Assembly: GCF_900143695.1 (NCBI RefSeq) | Contig: NZ_FRFE01000003.1 | Location: 248,001 to 312,000, forward strand | DNA from: Desulfopila aestuarii DSM 18488 | GTDB taxonomy: Bacteria > Desulfobacterota > Desulfobulbia > Desulfobulbales > Desulfocapsaceae | Length of the DNA: 64,000 nt | Direction: 5' to 3' | Shown: positions 14,591-24,016 of the stretch, piece after piece | Layout of the letters: the number at the start of each line of letters is the position of its first letter | How positions within the stretch are numbered: position 1 is the stretch's first letter | Notes under the pieces: model-generated | Told to the model about the DNA's origin: nothing | Databases searched by the model: none | The model's input: only the letters and a program-made list of their open reading frames with translations | Translations under genes and position numbers: made by a program

Positions 14591-14971
14591 CTATTTGATC
14601 TCTACAACACCACCAACAGCTTCAATCTTGGCTTTGATATCAGCACACTCTTCTTTTGTAACGCCTTCTTTAAGTGTCTGAGGTGCACCCTCAACCAGCT
14701 CTTTGGCTTCTTTCAGACCAAGACCGGTGATGGCACGAACTTCTTTGATGACCTTGATTTTCTGGTCGCCAGCAGAAGCAAGAATTGCGTCAAACTCAGT
14801 TTTCTCCTCAGCAGGAGCAGCATCCGCAGCAACAGCACCGACAGCAGCAACAGCAACCGGAGCAGCAGCAGAAACGCCAAATTTCTCTTCGAACTCTTTG
14901 ATCAGTTCAGAGAGCTCAAGTACGGACATATTAGCAATGAAATCGATTACGTCTTCTTTAGTGATAGCCAT
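14591..14971 (-). CDS. rplL: 50S ribosomal protein L7/L12
   Basis: Stalk protein that recruits GTPase factors. The 126-residue product has the N-terminal dimerization helix ([20 protein letters not shown]), an Ala/Pro-rich hinge at about 35-57, and the C-terminal factor-binding domain with [24 protein letters not shown]. It follows rplJ by 52 bases. High copy of L7/L12 relative to RNA polymerase is expected to be set in part by the hairpin downstream. Confidence 0.98.
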   Translation of the reverse strand: MAITKEDVIDFIANMSVLELSELIKEFEEKFGVSAAAPVAVAAVGAVAADAAPAEEKTEFDAILASAGDQKIKVIKEVRAITGLGLKEAKELVEGAPQTLKEGVTKEECADIKAKIEAVGGVVEIK

Positions 14972-15023
14972 TATACAATACCTCGTAGTGAATGTAGTTT
15001 ACAATTGGTTAAGCAGGTGACAT

Positions 15024-15551
15024 TTAGGCCGCTGCCTGTTCTTTCTTTTCCTTGATGGCGTTGAGAACATAGCCAAAGGTACGCGGAACACCGGAGAGTA
15101 CCTGAACCAGCCCTGTGGGAACTCCGTTGAGTACGGACAGGAATTGGGACAACAATACTTCCTTGCTCGGCAGTTTGGACAGGGCAATAACCCCGGCCAC
15201 TTCGAGCTTCCCTCCATCAAGAGCGGCACACCTGATCTTGAACTTGTCATGATCATCTGCGAACTTGGCAACAACCTTTGCAGGTGCTACCGGATCGCCA
15301 TACGCCACGATCACAGCGGTTGTACCGGTGAATGCATCACTCAGTACCGCGTTGTCCGTATCAGCGGCTGCTCTTTTCAGGAGAGTGTTCTTGGCTATGC
15401 GAATCTCGGAATCACAATTCCGCAGTTCAATGCGGATTTTCTGTAATTCAGAGACCTTCAAACCACAATAGTCAGCGACAACTGCGAATTTAGCCCGGGT
15501 GAACGAGTCGTTCAATTCCGAGATTATTGTCGCTTTATCATCACGATTCAA
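15024..15551 (-). CDS. rplJ: 50S ribosomal protein L10
   Basis: Stalk base protein that binds 23S rRNA and several L7/L12 dimers. I place the start at a TTG codon at 15551, giving 175 residues beginning M(TTG)-NRDDKATIISELNDSF, because a strong GGGAGGAG ribosome-binding site ends a few bases upstream and the family normally opens with such an NRxxK motif. The longer frame open to 15596 would add 15 residues unlike L10. The core shows YCGLKVSELQKIR and KNTLLKRA, and the Ala-rich L12-binding C-terminus ends in KEKKEQAAA. It is separated from rplA by a 225-base leader with two hairpins. Confidence 0.95.
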   Translation of the reverse strand: MNRDDKATIISELNDSFTRAKFAVVADYCGLKVSELQKIRIELRNCDSEIRIAKNTLLKRAAADTDNAVLSDAFTGTTAVIVAYGDPVAPAKVVAKFADDHDKFKIRCAALDGGKLEVAGVIALSKLPSKEVLLSQFLSVLNGVPTGLVQVLSGVPRTFGYVLNAIKEKKEQAAA

Positions 15552-15776
15552 AGTGCTCCTCCCTGATGAGAATTTTCTTGTTTTTCGAAACAGCAATTAC
15601 AGCGCCGCTACAGGTGCCATATGGAAAGACCATATGTCTACTCTCTGCTGGTAAATCAAAAAGAAGAGTACCTTACGTCTCGGCAGGTCATGTCGGTGCA
15701 TGATTAAACAATCCGTACCTGCTGTCTTCGACCCCAGAAAAGCACCCGCCTAGGCAGATGCTTTTCTTCACTGCTA
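15552..15776 (-). promoter_or_regulatory. rplJ leader with two hairpins
   Basis: The rplA-rplJ gap contains two perfect inverted repeats. Arms AGAAAAGCA/TGCTTTTCT lie at 15736-15744 and 15759-15767, with a GCC-TA-GGC element inside the loop; arms CATATGG/CCATATG lie at 15618-15624 and 15630-15636. In many bacteria L10-(L12)4 binds this leader and shuts down rplJL translation. The location supports that role, but I cannot match the structure to the known L10 leader consensus by eye. Confidence 0.5.
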
Positions 15777-16481
15777 CTACTTAATAAGCGCTCTGATCGC
15801 AACCGGATCAAGCTTAACGCCAGGTCCCATGGTTGTGGAAACCGTAATAGACCTGAGATAGATGCCTTTTGATGTAGAAGGCTTCAACTGAATAATTTTT
15901 TCCATGAAGGTCAGCAGGTTTTCTATCAGTTTTTCTGCACCGAATGAGGCCTTACCTACACCGGCGTGGATGATACCTGCTTTGTCGACTTTAAAGTCAA
16001 CTTTACCGCTTTTAATATCTTTCACGACATTGGCAACGTCAAATGTAACGGTGCCGAGTTTGGCGTTCGGCATGAGGTTACGAGGTCCAAGTATACGACC
16101 GATCTTACCGACGGTACCCATCATATCTGGGGTAGCGACAGTCTTATCGAAATCGAGCCAACCACCTTGGATCTTCGCGACCATGTCGTCAGCGCCAACA
16201 AAATCCGCTCCGGCCTCTTTGGCCTCTGCCTCTTTTGGACCTTTCGCAAATACCAGAACACGGGTGACCTTACCGGTACCGTTGGGCAATACGACAGATG
16301 AACGAATCATCTGATCCGCATGCCTCGGGTCAACCCCAAGCTTCATGGCAATGTCGAATGTTTCATCAAACTTTGCAATTTTCATGGAAAGTGCTTTCGC
16401 AACACCTTCCTCAAGCGTGTACAATGCGCCTTTGTCAAACTTCTCAACAGTGTTTCTATAATTTTTTCCGTGCTTCGGCAT
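15777..16481 (-). CDS. rplA: 50S ribosomal protein L1
   Basis: L1 forms the mobile stalk at the E site and represses the rplK-rplA operon by binding its mRNA. The product is 234 residues. It begins [18 protein letters not shown] and carries the L1 signature around residues 115-160, with [20 protein letters not shown], and the C-terminal [12 protein letters not shown]. It follows rplK by 65 bases. No anomaly seen. Confidence 0.98.
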   Translation of the reverse strand: MPKHGKNYRNTVEKFDKGALYTLEEGVAKALSMKIAKFDETFDIAMKLGVDPRHADQMIRSSVVLPNGTGKVTRVLVFAKGPKEAEAKEAGADFVGADDMVAKIQGGWLDFDKTVATPDMMGTVGKIGRILGPRNLMPNAKLGTVTFDVANVVKDIKSGKVDFKVDKAGIIHAGVGKASFGAEKLIENLLTFMEKIIQLKPSTSKGIYLRSITVSTTMGPGVKLDPVAIRALIK

Positions 16482-16546
16482 GGCAGCCTCCTACCTCGAT
16501 ACAGCTCCGTACGTCCGTATCAGCAGTGTGTTTTGTGTAATATTAA

Positions 16547-16972
<426 letters not shown>

Positions 16973-17013
16973 TTGTACACTCCGACTAACAAGCTGTTTT
17001 CTTAATATTTATG

Positions 17014-17029
17014 TCTACACGAATGTAGA
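17014..17029 (-). promoter_or_regulatory. UUCG-loop hairpin in the rplK leader
   Basis: Between nusG and rplK, 41 bases before the rplK start, the minus strand has TCTACA-TTCG-TGTAGA, a perfect 6-bp stem closed by a UUCG tetraloop. The preceding bases also offer a GCAGC/GCTGC pairing just after the nusG stop. L1 autogenously regulates rplKA in other bacteria through a leader structure in this place; that this hairpin is part of it is inference. Confidence 0.4.
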
Positions 17030-17066
17030 TTGCGTAAAGCAGCCAACGTACCGGGTCAGCTGCCTT

Positions 17067-17600
17067 TCAAGTGTTGGTTACCTGAACAAATTCAAGTTCG
17101 ACTGGTGTCTCACGGCCAAAGATGGATACCATGACCCGTACCCTTCCCTTTTCCGGGAAAACCTCATCGACCACACCTTGGAAATTTGCAAAAGGTCCAT
17201 CAATGACACGAACGTTCTCGCCGACATCAAAAATGACCTTAGGACGAGGCCTGTCGGATCCGTCCTGAATTCTTCCAATAATTTTTGCCGCATCTTCGTC
17301 CGAAAGCGGAACGGGATTGCGGTCATCGCCCACAAATCCGACAACCCTGGGCATATTCTGATGAATGGTGTGCCAGGTCTGGTCATTAAGCTCCATGCTC
17401 ACCAGCATGTAACCGGGGAAGAACCGCCTGGAAGATGTTTTTCGGGATCCTTTAATCATCTCGACCACCTGCTCGGTCGGAACAAGAATCTCACCAAATA
17501 ACTCTTCAAGCCCTTCCTTTTTGATCCTCTCCTCTAGAGTGGCCTTCACCTTGTCCTCAAATCCAGAATGGACCTGAAGAATGTACCATTGTCTTGCCAT
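17067..17600 (-). CDS. nusG: Transcription elongation/antitermination factor NusG
   Basis: NusG binds the RNA polymerase clamp and couples to ribosomal S10 or Rho through its KOW domain. The product has 177 residues. The NGN domain begins MARQWYILQVHSGFEDKV and includes RKTSSRRFFPGYMLVSMEL and the MPRVVGFVG segment. The KOW motif region is VGENVRVIDGPFANFQGVVDEV at about 124-145. It follows secE by 91 bases. Length is standard; no inserted domain II as in some thermophiles. Confidence 0.98.
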   Translation of the reverse strand: MARQWYILQVHSGFEDKVKATLEERIKKEGLEELFGEILVPTEQVVEMIKGSRKTSSRRFFPGYMLVSMELNDQTWHTIHQNMPRVVGFVGDDRNPVPLSDEDAAKIIGRIQDGSDRPRPKVIFDVGENVRVIDGPFANFQGVVDEVFPEKGRVRVMVSIFGRETPVELEFVQVTNT

Positions 17601-17691
17601 GAGTCGTATTTCCCTTAACTGTTTGCGCAGAACTGTCCTGTACCTGTCGATTCAGCCTGCTCTACGCATTCACACGGAGCCTGAAATCGTC

Positions 17692-17940
17692 CTAGCGCAG
17701 GAAAGACGATACAAGTTTACCTAGCAGCAGATCAACAGAACCAAGATATACCGACACAACAAATGTCAGGACAATGACTATTCCGGCCAATCCCAGTGTC
17801 ATTTTCTTATCCGGCCAGACTATTTTGGTGAATTCAACCTTCACCTCTTCAATAAATTTCTTTATCTGAGCAGGTGCAAAAGGAGAAGGTTCCTTCTCTA
17901 CCACATTGCCTTTCTTCGATTTTATAGCCTTGCCTGCCAT
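17692..17940 (-). CDS. secE: Preprotein translocase subunit SecE
   Basis: Small membrane subunit of the SecYEG channel. I start it at ATG 17940, giving 82 residues (MAGKAIKSKKGN...), because the longer open frame runs back through the tRNA-Trp gene. The N-terminal half is basic and hydrophilic. The conserved SecE block is KKFIEEVKVEFTKIVWPDKK at about residues 29-48, followed by a single membrane helix LGLAGIVIVLTFVVSVYLGSV. It is the single-TM form found in most bacteria. An AAGG sequence lies very close to the ATG, so the exact start is less certain than the identity. Confidence 0.93.
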   Translation of the reverse strand: MAGKAIKSKKGNVVEKEPSPFAPAQIKKFIEEVKVEFTKIVWPDKKMTLGLAGIVIVLTFVVSVYLGSVDLLLGKLVSSFLR

Positions 17941-18026
17941 TACCTTGTGTCCGAGATGAGGTTTCTCTCTTACTGGAGGACGAGAGCATCCTTTATCTTC
18001 AACAAAAAAAACACCTGCCATAAAAA

Positions 18027-18103
18027 TGGCAGGCCAGGAGGGATTCGAACCCCCAACCCCCGGATTTGGAGTCCGGTGCTCTACCAATTAGAGCTACTGG
18101 CCT
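18027..18103 (-). tRNA. tRNA-Trp (anticodon CCA)
   Basis: A cloverleaf reads on the minus strand from AGGCCAG at 18103 to the complementary CTGGCCT, with discriminator G and an encoded CCA (18027-18029). The anticodon arm is CCGGA-CTCCAAA-TCCGG, giving CCA, and the T arm contains GGTTCGAATCC. It lies between rpmG and secE, a common place for this tRNA. Confidence 0.96.
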
Positions 18104-18111
18104 GTGTTCCG

Positions 18112-18261
18112 TTACTTCGTCTCCTTGTGTGGAGTATGACTCCGACAGAAAGGACAGTATTTTTTGAACTCGAGTTTATTCGGCGTGTTCTTCTTGTTCT
18201 TGGTCGTCGTATAGTTACGACGCTTACAAGTACCACATGCGAGGGTGATTATGTCTCTCAT
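18112..18261 (-). CDS. rpmG: 50S ribosomal protein L33
   Basis: A 49-residue protein, too short for the usual ORF size limit. It reads [20 protein letters not shown], continues [19 protein letters not shown] and ends [10 protein letters not shown]. The four Cys at 9, 12, 36 and 39 form the zinc knuckle of the C+ (zinc-containing) L33 type, so no zinc-free paralogue pattern is seen here. It lies 8 bases upstream of tRNA-Trp and 73 downstream of tufB, matching the tuf-rpmG-trpT-secE order seen widely in bacteria. Confidence 0.95.
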   Translation of the reverse strand: MRDIITLACGTCKRRNYTTTKNKKNTPNKLEFKKYCPFCRSHTPHKETK

Positions 18262-18334
18262 TGATCTATTTCCTAAGCAAAATGTGGCCCTGCCCCGACA
18301 GGAGTCGAGACAGGGCTATCTATTTGCGCAGTGA

Positions 18335-19525
18335 CTACTTGATAATCTTGGCTACTACGCCGGCACCTACAGTTCTACCACCTTCACGGATAGCAAAACG
18401 CAGACCCTCATCCATGGCGATAGGGGTGATCAGCTCGGCGGTAACAGAAACGTTGTCACCAGGCATAACCATCTCGGTTCCTTCCGGAAGAGTGACAATA
18501 CCGGTAACGTCGGTTGTTCTGAAGTAGAACTGCGGACGATAACCATTGAAGAACGGAGTGTGGCGACCGCCCTCGTCTTTTCCGAGGATGTAGCACTCTG
18601 CCTGAAACTGGGTGTGCGGAGTAATAGAACCCGGCTTGGCAAGAACCTGACCACGCTCAATATCATCGCGCTTCACACCACGAAGCAGGGCTCCGATGTT
18701 GTCGCCAGCCTGACCTTCGTCGAGCAGCTTGCGGAACATCTCTACGCCTGTACAGGTGGTCTTCTGAGTTGTCTTAATACCTACGATCTCAACCTCGTCA
18801 CCAACTTTAACGATACCACGCTCAATACGACCGGTAGCAACAGTACCACGACCAGAAATAGAGAATACGTCCTCAACCGGCATAAGGAAAGGCTTATCAG
18901 TCTCACGCTGCGGCTCTGGAATATAGGAATCAACAGCATCCATAAGATCCCAAATGCACTTTGACTTCTCAGCGTCGTCCGGATTCTCAAGAGCAAGCAG
19001 AGCGGAACCCTGGATGAATGGGATATCGTCACCCGGGAATTCGTACTTGTCGAGCAGCTCACGGAGCTCCATCTCGACAAGCTCGATCAGCTCGGGATCA
19101 TCAACCATATCGCACTTGTTCAGGAACACAACGATAGCCGGAACGCCAACCTGACGAGCAAGCAGGATGTGCTCACGGGTCTGAGGCATAGCACCATCAG
19201 TGGCAGCAACAACCAGGATAGCGCCGTCCATCTGCGCAGCACCGGTGATCATGTTCTTAATGTAGTCAGCATGACCGGGGCAGTCAACGTGAGCATAGTG
19301 ACGCTTGGTGGTCTCGTACTCTACGTGTGCAGTGGCGATAGTAATACCACGCTCTTTCTCTTCGGGCGCCTTATCGATCTCGCTGAAGTCAGTAAATTTA
19401 GCCTGACCTTTAGTAGACAAAACGCGAGTGATGGCTGCTGTCAAAGTAGTTTTGCCATGATCGATATGACCAACAGTTCCTACATTGACATGCGGTTTAG
19501 TCCTTTGAAATTTTTCCTTTGACAT
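18335..19525 (-). CDS. tufB: Elongation factor Tu, tRNA-operon copy
   Basis: Second EF-Tu gene, 396 residues, opening [16 protein letters not shown] with the P-loop at 19-26 and all GTPase motifs intact. It is co-directional with four tRNA genes just upstream and with rpmG downstream, the same thrU-tyrU-glyT-thrT-tufB arrangement known in Escherichia coli. The nucleotide sequence differs from the other copy mainly at third positions, while the proteins differ at only 10 residues, which fits purifying selection plus some gene conversion. It is probably transcribed from the promoter at 20048. Confidence 0.98.
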   Translation of the reverse strand: MSKEKFQRTKPHVNVGTVGHIDHGKTTLTAAITRVLSTKGQAKFTDFSEIDKAPEEKERGITIATAHVEYETTKRHYAHVDCPGHADYIKNMITGAAQMDGAILVVAATDGAMPQTREHILLARQVGVPAIVVFLNKCDMVDDPELIELVEMELRELLDKYEFPGDDIPFIQGSALLALENPDDAEKSKCIWDLMDAVDSYIPEPQRETDKPFLMPVEDVFSISGRGTVATGRIERGIVKVGDEVEIVGIKTTQKTTCTGVEMFRKLLDEGQAGDNIGALLRGVKRDDIERGQVLAKPGSITPHTQFQAECYILGKDEGGRHTPFFNGYRPQFYFRTTDVTGIVTLPEGTEMVMPGDNVSVTAELITPIAMDEGLRFAIREGGRTVGAGVVAKIIK

Positions 19526-19579
19526 ATCTCTTGTCTCCTCAGGCCGTTAAAAGTTGTTTTCGAATTAACGTAATGATAC

Positions 19580-19655
<76 letters not shown>

Positions 19656-19682
19656 GCCAAATTACTTCTAGTATAGACTGCA

Positions 19683-19758
19683 TGGAGCGGGAAACGAGAC
19701 TCGAACTCGCAACCCTCAGCTTGGAAGGCTGATGCTCTACCAATTGAGCTATTCCCGC
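19683..19758 (-). tRNA. tRNA-Gly (anticodon TCC)
   Basis: Cloverleaf from GCGGGAA at 19758 to TTCCCGC with an encoded TCCA end. The anticodon arm is CAGCC-TTCCAAG-CTGAG region with anticodon TCC. Third gene of the tRNA cluster. Confidence 0.96.
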
Positions 19759-19790
19759 TCGCGTAAAGACCCTATCCATGCGTATGAGAG

Positions 19791-19875
19791 TGGTGGAGGG
19801 GGGAGGATTCGAACCTCCGAAGGCGTCGCCGACAGATTTACAGTCTGTTCCCTTTGGCCACTCGGGAACCCCTCC
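19791..19875 (-). tRNA. tRNA-Tyr (anticodon GTA)
   Basis: An 85-base class II tRNA with a long variable arm, from GGAGGGG at 19875 to CCCCTCC plus an encoded ACCA. The anticodon arm is ACAGA-CTGTAAA-TCTGT, anticodon GTA. Second gene of the cluster. Confidence 0.96.
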
Positions 19876-19957
19876 TTCATGTGAATGTCATCAGTAAAAA
19901 TGACAGACACTCTTTATACTCTCATCAGCACTTTGTAAAGTACTTTTTTACATTTTC

Positions 19958-20033
19958 TGGAGCTGGCGATGGGACTTGAACCCGCAACCTGCTGATTACA
20001 AATCAGCTGCTCTGCCAATTGAGCTACGCCAGC
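19958..20033 (-). tRNA. tRNA-Thr (anticodon TGT)
   Basis: Cloverleaf from GCTGGCG at 20033 to CGCCAGC with an encoded TCCA end. The anticodon arm is GCTGA-TTTGTAA-TCAGC, anticodon TGT. It is the first gene of the tRNA-tufB operon and lies just downstream of a strong promoter. Confidence 0.96.
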
Positions 20034-20047
20034 TTACAAAGCACGGG

Positions 20048-20076
20048 AATATACTCTTTCAATTCCTTTTATTCAA
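20048..20076 (-). promoter_or_regulatory. Promoter of the tRNA-tufB operon
   Basis: On the minus strand -35 TTGAAT (20071-20076), a 17-base spacer, and -10 TATATT (20048-20053). The bases after the -10 read CCCGTGC, a GC-rich discriminator of the kind linked to stringent (ppGpp) control of stable-RNA promoters. The start point would be near 20041, a few bases before the first tRNA. Confidence 0.7.
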
Positions 20077-20351
20077 CCTATTTTTTTACGCGCCAACACG
20101 TTTTTCAGAACTACCCTGCCTCACCACTGAATTCATGACCGTGATAAAAACGGTGAATCAACATGTTGCAGGATACATAGATAGTATTCCTTTTCGTATT
20201 TTTTTCCAAGACCGACGTTGAAATTGTTCAACAGGATGTGAAATATCAGTGAATGAGCTTCCAAAAGTAGTAATGAGTTCGATTGACAGCACTACTCTTA
20301 ACCCAGACCTCGCTCTATCCAGCTTCCAAAACATATCAATAGCTATAGATC
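20077..20351. other. Spacer between tRNA operon promoter and qmoC terminator
   Basis: About 275 bases without a supported gene. It holds one small perfect inverted repeat, GTTGAA-ATTG-TTCAAC (20217-20232), upstream of the tRNA promoter, and otherwise nothing I can name. No frame with a ribosome-binding site is present. Confidence 0.5.
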
Positions 20352-20390
20352 AAAAAAAGGCCGGCCCCCTTAAGTGGGAGCCGGCCTTAA
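20352..20390 (-). terminator. Rho-independent terminator after qmoC
   Basis: Arms AAGGCCGGC and GCCGGCCTT flank a loop that can extend the stem with CTCCCACTT/AAGGGGG-type pairing, and the minus strand continues TTTTTTTGATC. It begins 29 bases after the qmoC stop and closes the apr-qmo region ahead of the tRNA operon promoter. Confidence 0.85.
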
Positions 20391-20418
20391 ACCATCAGTA
20401 AGCAATGATTCTAAAAAA

Positions 20419-21615
20419 TCAGCTCATCACATTCTTGGCAAAACCACTTTCACGATATTTCTCGAAACACATCGCCGTAGTCCTGTAAACTATATGCGCG
20501 AACTTGGTGTACGGCAGGTACAGAAACAGCATCATGACAGATACGAGGTGCATGAAATATACGATATAGCCAAATGTCGGCAGTCCTGCCCAACGGAGCA
20601 GCTCAGCACCAAAACCTGTTACGCCAACAGCCATGATTTCCCAGATCAAAAACCAGTCATAGAAGGTACGACTGGATTTCCCTTTTGCTTCCATAGCAGT
20701 ACGGTTCGTCCAAAGGACCCAGATACCGTACAACAGGGCAATCGCTGAAGCATTTGCCAGCAGTTTGAAAGGATCAATGAGTGGCAACGGTCCATGAAGA
20801 GACGGCCAGATGAGACCAAGAACATCCTGCTTAAAGAGCGACCAACAGGTGACGATAAAAAGACCAATAAAGGCGAACACCAAAGGCAGATGCCCTTTTA
20901 CCCGATCCACGTTGGTTGTACACTCTTTGAAACGCTTATGCTGAAGGGTCTCGGTAACAGACGGAACAAGGAACTGGGTCAAGAACTGCATAACTGACGG
21001 CCGGAATGTTGGCTCGATACCGGCGTTCTTACTCATCGAGGCCCACATCTTTGTGATACCCTTATAGATAGAGAAGGCAGCGATGCCTGCCGCAGGTACC
21101 ATAAAGGCGACGATGAAAAAGATGTTTTTTGCATACCACTTGAAATCCCAGTGACCAAAGAAGTTGGTATATCCCTTCTTGGCGAATTCTTCCACTGACG
21201 GAATATGCATTGCGCCAGAAAGGAACCAGAAAATCAGGATGATCAGGGCAGGAACACCGATCAGCATCGGCAGGTTCTTGGCGCTGGTCGCGAGCTTGGC
21301 AAGACCAGCAGGCCAGCCATAATACGTGTAAGCGTAGGATCGGATAGCACCGAGCACCTCGCCAGGCTTCGCACCACGAGGACACTTCTCCGTGCAGTCA
21401 CCACACTGATGACAGAGGAAGACATCCGGGTCGGCGATAAGATTTTCTTTCATACCCCACTGCGACCAGATCATTTCCTTACGTGGAAATGGCTTCTGGT
21501 CAGAGGAAAGCGGGCAGGCGACCGAACAGGTTGCACATTGATAACACTTTTTCAGTGTATCACCACCCGCAAGCTTGAGCGATTTGATAAATTCTAAATC
21601 TGGTTGAACTTTCAT
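20419..21615 (-). CDS. qmoC: QmoC, membrane subunit of the quinone-interacting oxidoreductase
   Basis: Membrane subunit of Qmo, which passes electrons from menaquinol toward AprBA for reduction of adenylylsulfate. The 398-residue product starts with an HdrC-like ferredoxin domain holding two cluster motifs, Cys24-27-30-34 and Cys68-71-74-78. About six hydrophobic segments follow, beginning near residue 105, with the HdrE/cytochrome-b-like part at the C-terminus (about 240-370). It is third in qmoABC, 133 bases after qmoB, with a hairpin in between and a terminator after it. The fused HdrC/HdrE layout is the diagnostic feature of QmoC in sulfate reducers. Confidence 0.96.
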   Translation of the reverse strand: MKVQPDLEFIKSLKLAGGDTLKKCYQCATCSVACPLSSDQKPFPRKEMIWSQWGMKENLIADPDVFLCHQCGDCTEKCPRGAKPGEVLGAIRSYAYTYYGWPAGLAKLATSAKNLPMLIGVPALIILIFWFLSGAMHIPSVEEFAKKGYTNFFGHWDFKWYAKNIFFIVAFMVPAAGIAAFSIYKGITKMWASMSKNAGIEPTFRPSVMQFLTQFLVPSVTETLQHKRFKECTTNVDRVKGHLPLVFAFIGLFIVTCWSLFKQDVLGLIWPSLHGPLPLIDPFKLLANASAIALLYGIWVLWTNRTAMEAKGKSSRTFYDWFLIWEIMAVGVTGFGAELLRWAGLPTFGYIVYFMHLVSVMMLFLYLPYTKFAHIVYRTTAMCFEKYRESGFAKNVMS

Positions 21616-21698
21616 TTTTTCCCTCCTGTTATATTATCAAAAACGTTGAATCATGATTCTCTTTAAAAAAATACGCACTCGAAATTCGAGAAATTAAC

Positions 21699-21724
21699 AA
21701 CCGCAGAGATGTAACTCTGCGGTT
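21699..21724 (-). repeat. Intercistronic hairpin between qmoB and qmoC
   Basis: Perfect inverted repeat AACCGCAGAG (21699-21708) and CTCTGCGGTT (21715-21724) around a 6-base loop, followed on the minus strand by TGTTAATTTC, a weak U-rich tail. It starts 25 bases after the qmoB stop. It could lower read-through into qmoC or protect an upstream mRNA end. A second short palindrome, CTCGAAATTCGAG, lies at 21678-21690. Confidence 0.6.
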
Positions 21725-21748
21725 GAAGTTCATGATAAACAACAGGTT

Positions 21749-24010
21749 TTAGAAGCCCTTGAACGGATTCGGTCCCATCTCGACAATCGACTCGACAAAG
21801 TCATTGAGAATCTGTGGAATCTTGTCATAATCGGTAATGGCAACCTGCTCGGCTGCACATCTCTCAGGCTCAAGGCCAAGAGTTGACAGGGTGTCACCGA
21901 TATTTTCCATCCTCTTGTTGGCGATCTCAGAACCCTTAACAAAGTGGCACTGGTAATCATCGCCATAGGTACAGCCAAGCAGCATAGCACCGTCCATACC
22001 TGCAGACAGGGCATCGCGGATCCAGGCCATATTGACAGAACCAAGACAGCGAACTGGTATGAACCGGATCATATGATTGATACCATGGCGTTTCATACCT
22101 GCCATATCAAGTGCGGGATATGCGTCATTTTCACAGACGAAAACGACAATTCGCAATCGATCCTCATCATCCTCGGGAACCTCGATCGATTTGATCATGG
22201 AACCGATCAAATCGATATTGTAATCCTTAAAGCCAATGATACGTTCAGGACATGCGCCCATGCAGGTACCGCAACGTCGGCAACGGGTCGGATTAGGTAA
22301 CGGAGTACCTTTCTCATCATCATCGAGAGCGCCGAAAGGACATTCCTCTGTACAGCGTTTACACTGCGTGCAACGCTGCATGAAGAATTCCGGATAGGTC
22401 GCGTCACCGGAGCGAGGATGAACTGAAACACCACGATCGGTGGACTCAAGACACTGAATGGCTTTCAGTGCTGCACCTGTTGCATCGTCAACCGCCTCTT
22501 CCATGGTCTCGGCTTTACGAACACCACCGCAGCTATACACACCTGTTCTTCTGGTCTCGTATGGAAAGCAGATGAAGTGAGAGTCTGCATAACCGTCAAA
22601 CAACGACAGATCGTTGAAGGCAGGTCCCTGACGGTAAGCGAGGTTGATAGTGTTCTCATGCAGGGTGGTCGGCTCCATACCGGCAGCAAGGACTACCATG
22701 TCCACTTCCAGGTTCAGGTTCTCGCCCAAAAGGGTATCCTCAACCGCTACGGTAACCTTTCCACCAGCCTCACCAACTTCAACAACACTTCCTTTGGTCA
22801 TGAAGATGCCGTCATTCAGCTGAGCAGCCTTGTAGAACAGTTCCATGGAACCAGGGGTCCGCATATGCTGATAGAGGATGTAAGCCTTTCCTTCAGCGTT
22901 GTCCTGACATACATACTGGGCCTGCTTAAGGGCAACCATGGAGGTAACAGAGTTACAATACGGGAAATCCTTATCGTTATCTTTTCCACCAGGGCTCTGG
23001 ACAAAAGCGACGTTTGCCGGAACTTTGCCTTCTTTCGCGAGTTTTTCAAATTCGGCGTTGGTCACCACATTGGCAATCTTGCCGTAGCCAAGATGCTCAA
23101 ACTGACTGACATCGGCGGGCTTCCAACCAGTCGCGAGAACAACAGCGCCGACTTTAACTGCCCCAGGATCGACGGCGGTGTATTTCTGCAAACCTTGGTT
23201 GGGATCTTCTTTCTGTCCTTTATCGATGAGTTCCTGCTCATCGACGGTAACCTTAGCCGGTGCATCCCACTCGGTCTTTGCTCCTGCAGCTTTCAGTGAA
23301 ACCCGGAAATCACCAGGAGCCCCGCCAATACGTGCAACTTCGGTTCCTGTTTTAACGGTAATCTTTGCATTTGCGGTGATTTCTGCAATCAACGCGTCAA
23401 CAGGATTCTCTTCGAGATCGGTCCACGGAGCCTTGGTCGGGAAAGATTTTCTCCACCCACGCGCCTTACCGCCAATTTGCGCTTCTTTTTCAATAAGCAG
23501 AACATCATAGCCAGCAGCAGCGGCCTCTTTGGCGGCGGTCAGACCTGATACACCACCACCCATGACCATGATGGTCTTGTTGATGGCCTCAAGTTTATAC
23601 GCTTCAGGTAAAGCGGTTTTCTTGGCTCGAGAACAAGCCATCCGCATATAGTCGGCAGCGGTTTCCTGCAACAGTTCAGCGGCCTCAGCGTGCGGCTCTT
23701 CACCTTCAGCGGGTTTGACCTCAGCCCATACCACCTGCTCACGGAGGTTAGCACGAACAGTGATCTTATCTTCGCCGAAGTTAAACTCGCTGGTCATGAC
23801 CCGAGGAGAGCAGGCACCAACGACTACCGTATTGATACCACCGGCTATATCGCCTTCAATCAGAGCACGTCCCTCTTTCCCGCACAGATACGGATGGGTC
23901 TTGCACTCCATGGACATCTCGCCTGAAACAACTCCGGAAAGTTCATCGATGTCAAGAGCATCGCCGATGCCACATCCCGTACATATATATGCACAATACT
24001 TTTTATCCAT
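21749..24010 (-). CDS. qmoB: QmoB, flavoprotein/iron-sulfur subunit
   Basis: Cytoplasmic-face subunit of Qmo. The 753-residue protein resembles HdrA fused to MvhD. An N-terminal Cys-rich region (Cys6, Cys10, Cys13) precedes the FAD-binding GGGVSG at 151-156. Two 4Fe-4S motifs follow at Cys547-550-553-557 and Cys577-580-583-587. An MvhD-like domain occupies about 618-753 (IVVFVCENDAYPALD, then RCLGSVNM). It starts 6 bases after qmoA and is probably translationally linked to it. The HdrA-MvhD fusion is known from other QmoB proteins and is the basis for proposals of electron bifurcation or confurcation with AprBA; that mechanism is not shown by sequence. Confidence 0.96.
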   Translation of the reverse strand: MDKKYCAYICTGCGIGDALDIDELSGVVSGEMSMECKTHPYLCGKEGRALIEGDIAGGINTVVVGACSPRVMTSEFNFGEDKITVRANLREQVVWAEVKPAEGEEPHAEAAELLQETAADYMRMACSRAKKTALPEAYKLEAINKTIMVMGGGVSGLTAAKEAAAAGYDVLLIEKEAQIGGKARGWRKSFPTKAPWTDLEENPVDALIAEITANAKITVKTGTEVARIGGAPGDFRVSLKAAGAKTEWDAPAKVTVDEQELIDKGQKEDPNQGLQKYTAVDPGAVKVGAVVLATGWKPADVSQFEHLGYGKIANVVTNAEFEKLAKEGKVPANVAFVQSPGGKDNDKDFPYCNSVTSMVALKQAQYVCQDNAEGKAYILYQHMRTPGSMELFYKAAQLNDGIFMTKGSVVEVGEAGGKVTVAVEDTLLGENLNLEVDMVVLAAGMEPTTLHENTINLAYRQGPAFNDLSLFDGYADSHFICFPYETRRTGVYSCGGVRKAETMEEAVDDATGAALKAIQCLESTDRGVSVHPRSGDATYPEFFMQRCTQCKRCTEECPFGALDDDEKGTPLPNPTRCRRCGTCMGACPERIIGFKDYNIDLIGSMIKSIEVPEDDEDRLRIVVFVCENDAYPALDMAGMKRHGINHMIRFIPVRCLGSVNMAWIRDALSAGMDGAMLLGCTYGDDYQCHFVKGSEIANKRMENIGDTLSTLGLEPERCAAEQVAITDYDKIPQILNDFVESIVEMGPNPFKGF

Positions 24011-24016
24011 TGTTTC

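Noticed and set aside
17941-18087. N-terminal extension of secE back to 18087
   Set aside because: The extra codons are read from the tRNA-Trp gene and its flank; SecE normally begins at the ATG at 17940.
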